DNA from: Byssothecium circinans
Taxonomy: Eukaryota > Ascomycota > Dothideomycetes > Pleosporales > Massarinaceae
DNA: 64,000 nucleotides
Assembly: GCA_010015675.1 (NCBI GenBank)
Contig: ML976978.1
Span: 620,790 to 684,789, forward strand
Reading direction: 5' to 3'
Made by a program: the position numbers and the translations under genes. The first letter of the stretch is position 1. Each line of letters opens with the position of its first letter. The notes beneath the pieces were generated by a model. It was not told the DNA's origin. It saw only the letters and a program-made list of their open reading frames with translations, and did not search any database. Shown here in pieces: positions 57,107 through 64,000 of this stretch.

Positions 57107-57356
57107 TTTGCAGAACTTCGTCCTTCTGATGGGGGGGTTATGAGAGGAATGAAGTCGAACGAGACGACTTCGAGTTGGGCGTCAAAGTGCCATTGAAAAG
57201 TGGCTGGGATCTTCGGGGGTCACAATTGCGGGGCCTAAGTCTGCATGTCAGCTACCAACCCAGCCTCGTTGCGTCCATGCGTCGGACCACTTACACCGAC
57301 TTTTCACACTATACGAGACGACATTCCGCAGGAAGTCTGTCAGAGGTGCGATTAAA
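57107..57356. promoter_or_regulatory. divergent promoter, FIG1 / CorA-like
   Basis: 250 bp between start codons of two membrane-protein genes; shared promoter by position. No TATA element recognised. Confidence 0.45.
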
Positions 57357-60300
57357 ATGACAGATAAAGCGTTGGGAAGTCGTATTGTGCAAGCCCAGAA
57401 GGCGAATGGGGCAGAAGTTGGAAATGAAGGTACCATACAACAAGAGCAGGAGCATCAGCAGGGATCGGAGGTGAAAAACGAAACGAGCTCATATACTCCT
57501 AATGAGACAGGTGTGGAAGAACCGAAGGACAGCACGATATCGGCCCAGCGTCGACCCTCCAGTGGCCAAGACGAGAAGGGGCAACATACCAAAGTTCGGC
57601 ATGACTTGACCGGGCCCGATCCACGAGGACCATGGTCAGAGGGTGACAGAATCTCTAGCGAAGCCAGTATAGGCGATGGTAACGCGCATCTTTCACTCAT
57701 ATTAGAGCCGACTGAGACTTCACTTGATAATCTACAGAAATGGTCACTGCAGCGGACTTGGAATAGGGCTGATCTCGAAGGAGCGAACAAAGTGTCACTA
57801 CCGTACTCGGAAGAAGTGTCAAATGCTTCAGTTTCTCATCTGAGTACAGAACCGTTACCTCCAGGGCAGTCTTTGGAACAACTCACACTGCGCCCTGAGG
57901 ATATCGCACTACCCAAACATGCTCGTAGGAAGCAACTACCCGAACCGAGCGGCATCATCAGATGGCTCGCTGGGGGAGACGCTGATAGGTCCAAGAGAAA
58001 GCCTAGAAAATCACAATCGAACGCATTCAGCAACCGGGTTACCCCGGAGGCTCTTCTCTACAGAACCAAAATTAACCAACTGGATTCGCATTTCTCCGAT
58101 CTCAACAACGTTGCGGCAACGAAAACTCGTCATGGATGGAGCGCATCACACATTGTTTTCTTTGATTATCTGGAATCAGAATCATCTCAGCCGCCCAGAC
58201 GTTATGAGCCTTGGAAAAGCCACGCTTCTGCACCAAGTTTTCGCAGATTCTACAATACTTTAAGACATGTATCCGACGACTGTCATCGGCGAATCATATT
58301 AGTTGAAGATTTAAGCCCTTCTCTCATTGATCTGCTCGGTGCAACATTCCCTATACCACCGCGCGTGTTCGAAGACCATCTTGATCGCTCGGGATATTCC
58401 TCAAGAGGCCGCAATACCAAACATCCGTGGAAAAGCCGCTCCTCCGCTCAGGGATCAATGGCCATCACATGGTACCGTCCGGTACTGCCACTCATTGCCA
58501 TCACTCCAAAGTTTCGGTCGAAGCTCTTAGCGGATAAGTATCCAACTGTTCGCTGTCCTTTTAAAACGGGATGTGGTCGTCACAACCTACGCCTATGCGC
58601 TCTTGGAAACATATGGCGACGCCACCTTGACCTTTCTCCGGAACCTGGCGTTTATTACAAAGATTCGAAGGACGAGTACCCTGTGGCTTGGGAAGAAAGA
58701 GCCAGTATATGGACTTGGGAGCATGATGGTTGCAAATTCGGTATGGTCTACTTTCCCCTATCGCAAAGGCCACCCGATGGTCTAATGGCTTTAGTTATAA
58801 TACTTCTTGATCCGCTGCCAGTTGTCATGCACAAGGATATTAGAGACTCACGGCAACAAAATTCAAGTATTCCGGTCGTCCCAAAAAATATCATTAAAAA
58901 GAAGGCCGTCAAGAAGGGCCCGAATGTTGTTGTTCGAGGACCACCACTCCCACCGCTCCTTCCTGATCCAGTTATCACAACAGAAACCAACCTACCATGG
59001 TCCATAAAGAAAGGGGAGATGCCAAACTCCAAAGAGCGTCGTCCACATCCTACCTCCAATGGCGTTGGCCCTTCGGTTTCAAGTAGCTTCGACCCGCAGC
59101 CTTTTATGTTGTCATGTAAGTTGCGATTTTTATACAAACTAAGATTGGTCATCATCTTGTCTAGAATAAGATTACATGATGAAATCATTGCTCAGCTCGG
59201 CTTCTTCTTTCTGAGCAACAGATACCAGATGAATGCCTCTTTATGTCCATTATCCGGAGACATAATACTGATCTTACTATAGCGGGACAGAAACAACAAA
59301 TACTTCGCGGAACTGTCCAAAGCCATACCACTGGCGTGCAGATACCGGAAGATGAATTCATACCGGCCACTATGAGGCGAAGAGCTACGCAAACGAGGGT
59401 CGACCAAGACGTGGTTCCACACGTTGATTGGAATACTGTACCTCAAGGCGAAATCATAAAAGAGCCCCCATTACCACCGCCGCCACATTCGCCTTCTCCA
59501 CCTCCATCACAATCATCATTCAACGAAGATTTTCACGGCCCTTTCATTCCTTGTAACCCTATTAGATCCCGAGCATCCTCATCGGCTCTCAGCGCTGACA
59601 ATTTCAGCACTATGCAACTTTCTGCATATATTGAAAGCTTACAAACCCCGACATCGACGCTGGAAGAGTTTGAATATTTTCTTGGGCTACCAACGAAGGG
59701 AAAAGAGCCCTCATTCGACCCTTACCACGCGCTCTTGCGCGCCATTCACGACGATACGCTTAGCCTTGTGGACATCCTCCGCGTGTCTTTAGGGCACATT
59801 CGCGAAGCCACTATGAACGAAAATTTAATGCAGCAACGTGTCGGGTTTTGGAGAAACTTACTTCATCACCTAAACTTCTCGCTTGACGAGATCGACCAGC
59901 AAATGCGGGAGTTCGTCCACTTCGCCTACGAACCGGATGTACGTACCGAACCGACCTCGAGAAAACTAGCCACAGACACTCGACAAATGCTGCGAAATTG
60001 TATGGACCTCATTGATCGGTCATCAGACTCTTTGAGGGCTGAAATGCAAATCGTAGACAATCGTCAGTATTGCCCATGCTCCAATGATAGTGGGACATGA
60101 ATTAATTTCGTTCATGTTGTTTAGGCCGCAGCATTGCCGAAGCAGAGAGTATCTCAAAGTTGACGGAGCTCGCTTTCGTCTTCATCCCCCTCTCCTTCGT
60201 TGGGAGTGTTTACGGTGTCGACTTTCGGGGGGTGGATCACGGGGTGCCTGTGTACCAGTTCGCCGTCGTAGCAGTCGCTTTCGTCGTTGTAGCGTATGCG

Positions 60301-60819
60301 GTCCGCTTGAGCATTCGGAGCTCACGACTCATCCAATACAAAAATGAAACATTTGAGAAGATACGCGATGAGGCCGGTCTACAGTATAGCGAACCCATCC
60401 CAACCCGCACATTTCTCGCCTGGGCTGGAAAGACTACGAGTCACACGCTACTCGGATCTCTATGGAAATCCATCACCATCTTCGCGCCTTTTGTGCTCGT
60501 ATTGGCCATCATTGCCGCAATTCTCAGCCCGATTATAATGCTCTGGCTCCGCGGTATCAACAAAGGCTTCTCAATCGCCATCACCTTACTACTGTTAGTC
60601 CTCGACGCAGTGCTGGTGTACCCGGTCATTACGAATGCGTCGGGTAAATTCGAAGTCAACCCAAGGGCCTTCATTACCGAGATCAAGGAGAACCGTGAGA
60701 ATAATCGTAAGAGGAGGGAAAAGATACTGAAGTGGCAGCAGAAACAGAAATCTCGTACGGATTTGGAATCTCGCGGAGCAGAGGAGAGTGAGAGCAGTGA
60801 TGGTGGGGATGAGGTTTAG
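57357..60819 (+). CDS. CorA-like membrane protein with long N-terminal extension and GVD in place of GMN
   Basis: Predicted 1077 residues in three exons: 57357-59115, 59283-60062, 60125-60819. Intron 1 is 167 nt (GTAAGT...CTATAG) and could conceal a small exon; intron 2 is 62 nt (GTCAGT...TTTAG) and joins VDN to RRSIAEAESISKL. The first 590 residues are hydrophilic, with globular islands (HGWSASHIVFFDYL, EERASIWTWEHDGC). A Pro-rich stretch (KEPPLPPPPHSP) and a helical domain (LMQQRVGFWRNLLHHLNF, ADTRQMLRNCMDLI) lead to two TM segments: ISKLTELAFVFIPLSFVGSVYGVDF and IFAPFVLVLAIIAAILSPIIML. These resemble the CorA/ZntB-like TM pair, in which GMN follows the first helix; here YGVDF replaces YGMNF. 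A C-terminal charged helix is cytosolic. Mg2+ transport is therefore not assured. Confidence 0.75.
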
Positions 60820-63800
60820 AATAGAGGAAGTAGGTTGTCAAAGCGTGGGATAAGTCAATATCTACCAATTTCACGTCGACGTCAACGCAGTGCAAATACG
60901 CTGGCTACTATCGGAGAACGCACTTAACTCCGAACCTTCCATCACTGAGGCCAGAACCGGAGAACTGCTTCTCTGCAACACTGAACGTACGGCTTCAGCT
61001 TGTTAGGCTTATTGCCTATGCCATCCATCACACAGAAAGCTCTTAACTTCCGCGCCAGTCAAGTGTAATTCTCGACACACTGTTTTGCACGCGTTACCTG
61101 CTTTACACACATTATACAATAGAAGAAGTCTCTCAATGTGTAGATAGCTGTAAGCGTCGTCATTCATTCTGATACATAGTCTGAAGAATAAGGCACGATT
61201 ATGCTTACTTTGTTTCTCTCAACCATGTACGACACGCTCAGGATCTTGCCAATACTAGATTATTTCACATGCTTTCCATCCCGTGCTAAGACTCATAAGC
61301 GCATCCACGTCAGTATCAAAGAAAAATTCTCCACCGACATTCCCTCGACCGCATAGAGTATTGCTTTTTTTCCCCATGCGATTGTGGCACGCCACGCATA
61401 TTGCGCAATCAATACTCAGCGCAAAGGCACGTTCCACAGCAGTGACATGTGCTTACTATCACATGCATTGAGGTCTAGCAAGAGACTGATAAGCTTCTGT
61501 AGATGTTCTAGAAATTGGGAAGACCCTGCACGCAGTATTGATCGAACTTGCCATCCGTGGAAAGGTGCCGTGATCGGGAGCTATGGTAGGCGAAAGGAAG
61601 GAAACCCATCCGTTGGTGTGATGATCCCATGCGTCTTTTTTCTCTTTCTCTCTTCTGCGCCGCTGTCACGTCTCGCTTATTTGCAAGAGTATGTGCACGT
61701 GCTCCGTCACTTTTCTACCTTGAAATAGTAGCATATCGGTGCTGAAGTTGCGCCATCACGAATTGAAAAACTCTTAGCGAGATCCATTGGGAGTTCATGC
61801 AGCAGTATTGCAACCTTCCCACCATGCGGACGTACATGTAAGGCATGCCATGGCGCGGAATACCGCCTGCGGTGGGTCCAGATGCAGGTCACCACGAAAG
61901 AGGGAAGCGGAACGCAGGCGACACTTGGACCAGATGGATGCACGAAGCGGTGAACTGCTGACAAGGGATGGAATCACACTGCATGCAGTTCAATCGGTGG
62001 TAGGATCGTCAAAAGTCCCGACAAACAAAACACTGGAAAAAGCAACTCCTTCCACGCGCCTACGCCGTATAGCAACGTAACACAAGCAACGTGTATGCAT
62101 ACACGACACGTGGTGATGCGCATTCGATAAAGAGAAGTTGGGTCGTGAACGGAATTAGCGGCGCCCTTCCGTGCAGCTCTTCGATAGAAATGCGCGGTGT
62201 TGACTGTCGCACAAGTTATGCACTCGAACGCGTGCGCTTCCACCTTCTTCCTCTTGTACCGTGGGACGCATTGCATCGGAGGAAACTTCCGCACTGTTGC
62301 AGAACGGCGGAGACACCGATCCAATGGTTCTCATGCTCGAGAATCCGTATCGCCGGTTTTACCGAAGTGTTAAGAGACCAATACGGCGGATATTCTTCAT
62401 CATGTTACATTTACTTCACCGATTTGTCGGGCGGTCCTATTCGACATGTCATTTGTGGGTTAGTGCCAACGAATTCCAATTCTAACGGGCTTTGACGTTG
62501 TGTGATGTGTGCGACATAAGAAGCGGCGATACTCAAGTGGTTGGTAAAGCTGGAAGGATGGGGATGGGGTCAATTATAGCCAACTGCATATCATGGCGAT
62601 TTCTGCTCTTAGGAACGTAGCCGCGCCCGCAAGCATGCATGCGTAGAACAGTGACCAGGATCTCACCAACTAGCGTTCTTTTTCCTAATGCGTATGCATG
62701 GAATGGGACTCTTTGGACCTGTCTTGCATGCTGTAGTAGCAACATTATTGACCGGTTCATTCTCTGAAAAACCAGAGTGGCAATCGAAGGCACATTGAAT
62801 TACGACGTCACTTGAGCTTTTGCCTATTGAATAATACTTACAGTAGCGGCTTGGCACCGTTATTCTGAGCACATTCGCGATCCAGCATGCTCACTGGTAG
62901 GATCTTTCTCATAACCCAAGGAGCGAGCGAGATCCATACAGATGCAGGTCAGTCTGACGTTTCCAAGGTTGTGAGACTTGCATAACTTTCGCAGCTAAGG
63001 ATGCGATTAGACTGCAGGCCTTGTGCCCTCGGCCACTAATTGGGGAGTGGGAAAGTTGGGAGTTGGCCTCAATAATCATCATGACCTTAGCCGAGGTATT
63101 TTCGTAATAGAATTATAGAAGGATTCTTTAGTCCAGTCTCCTACGGTGGTAGCTTTGATTACTGATGCACGGAGTACCCCTTCATGAACTGTTTCACAAC
63201 ATAACTCCGAAAAGCTGCGAGATCGAACTTGGACTGCATCCTAACCTAGCAAAACGCGCTAGCAGCAAGATTGCGCGGCGCTTGTATGAGCGCGTCCCGG
63301 CCAAGTGGTACCTGGAAATAAACTTTTGTGTCTAATATAAAATGGTGGCTCTAGAACCGGGTATTAACAAGGTTCGAAAACTTCTAAGGGTAGGGATTGG
63401 GAAGCTTTTCTTAGACCTCAACGACCGCTGACCTGGATTTTACCCAAAAAGTGCCGAGGGCAAAGCCGATGGGATTGTTCAACTCAGGTTCTCCCTTGTT
63501 AGCTTGCACAAACATAGTGATTTGCTCTCCACCATGTCCACAACTCTTTACAAAGTGATGGCATCGAACAGGTCAACGCTCCGCGGGACAAGAATGCTGA
63601 ACTCAAACTGGGAGATTGGGCAAGACTGCGAACGGACGGAAGGAAGTTCGTGTTCGGCGTTTTCTGGATTTCGGTACATCTCCTTCCTCGAGCTGATGGA
63701 TCCGGGCTGCATGATCTAGAGTTTTGGCCCATGCACGATGATCGGGACTTTGAACCAGCACCGGTGCTATCTCCACAACAGGCTAGAACGCCGTCTGAGC

Positions 63801-64000
63801 GTGTTTGGCCTCAACGTCTGCCACAGTGGCAAAACTCGCTGGAAGAATTTTGGTTCATAGTTTAAGGCCCTGGATTACAGCATTCAGATATAGAGCTGTC
63901 AAGTATCGAGCTAATTGCAGGTGCTGTCTGTCGTAGATTAAATTAGCATTGACCTCCAAGCTGGTGAAACGGCAGGGGTAGCGGATCGCCGTGACATTTA
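60820..64000. other. gene-free end of window, about 3.2 kb
   Basis: After the CorA-like gene I find no supported gene. Frames are short, overlapping and mostly without domain features (for example 62091-62495 plus and 61974-62324 minus). No repeats, tRNA or transposon ends are recognisable. A gene might begin beyond the window edge. Confidence 0.5.

Noticed and set aside
1..64000. CRISPR arrays, prophage, intact transposons or a secondary-metabolite cluster
   Set aside because: No spaced repeats, integrase, transposase, reverse transcriptase, polyketide or peptide synthetase motifs were seen; the lone CrtC-like gene does not make a cluster.

Overview
The window is nuclear DNA of a filamentous ascomycete (Pezizomycotina), most likely a Dothideomycete. 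Genes are interrupted by short introns (about 46-80 nt, a few longer) with GTRNGT-type donors, CTRAY-like branch sites and YAG acceptors. Neighbouring genes lie on both strands without operons, and gene products include typical fungal families (Fig1, Cnl2/Nkp2, fungal CorA-like and CrtC/Diels-Alderase-like proteins). The class-level assignment is inference from gene style. No rRNA, tRNA, CRISPR, virus or intact transposon was recognised.

Layout. 1-2.4 kb is gene-free. 2.4-8.3 kb holds an RCC1-repeat protein, a Gnt1-like GlcNAc transferase and a membrane-anchored pepsin-fold protein. 8.7-10.5 kb carries two Ifi-6-16-like small membrane proteins in tandem. 11.5-17.3 kb has a nucleotidyltransferase-like protein, an ADP-sugar Nudix hydrolase and a secreted HExxH metalloprotease with a long Ser/Ala tail. 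17.3-20.8 kb is gene-poor. 20.8-26.7 kb has a secreted beta-propeller protein, a 73-residue protein with a clear promoter, and a six-exon GH5-like glycoside hydrolase with a cysteine-rich tail. 27.5-34.7 kb is a dense housekeeping block: Cnl2/Nkp2 kinetochore protein and Eaf3/MRG15 (divergent), nicotinamide riboside kinase and an ARMH3-like protein (divergent), and an orphan protein. 35.4-38.6 kb has a CrtC/Diels-Alderase-like gene broken by an in-frame stop and a small GPI-type wall protein. 40.7-50.1 kb is a second housekeeping block: SEC6 with DPH3 (divergent), frataxin with AP-3 sigma (divergent), a bHLH factor and a TMEM135-like membrane protein (divergent). 51-60.8 kb has a degenerate kinase-like gene with a frameshift, a tetranucleotide microsatellite that supplies the stop codon of a single-pass membrane protein, a Fig1 homologue and a large CorA-like protein with a GVD in place of GMN. 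60.8-64 kb is gene-free.

The genes do not form one pathway or an evident biosynthetic cluster. The recurrent themes are head-to-head housekeeping pairs sharing promoters of about 215-410 bp, and secreted or membrane proteins (protease, glycosidase, pepsin-fold, Fig1, CorA-like) scattered between gene-poor stretches. The most unusual structures are a pair of related roughly 140-bp direct repeats flanking the broken kinase-like gene, the repeat-derived stop codon, the two disrupted accessory genes, and the Ifi-6-16-like tandem whose second copy has a diverged last exon. I found no convincing new multi-gene system. Exon boundaries were worked out by hand from frame and splice motifs and have no transcript support.
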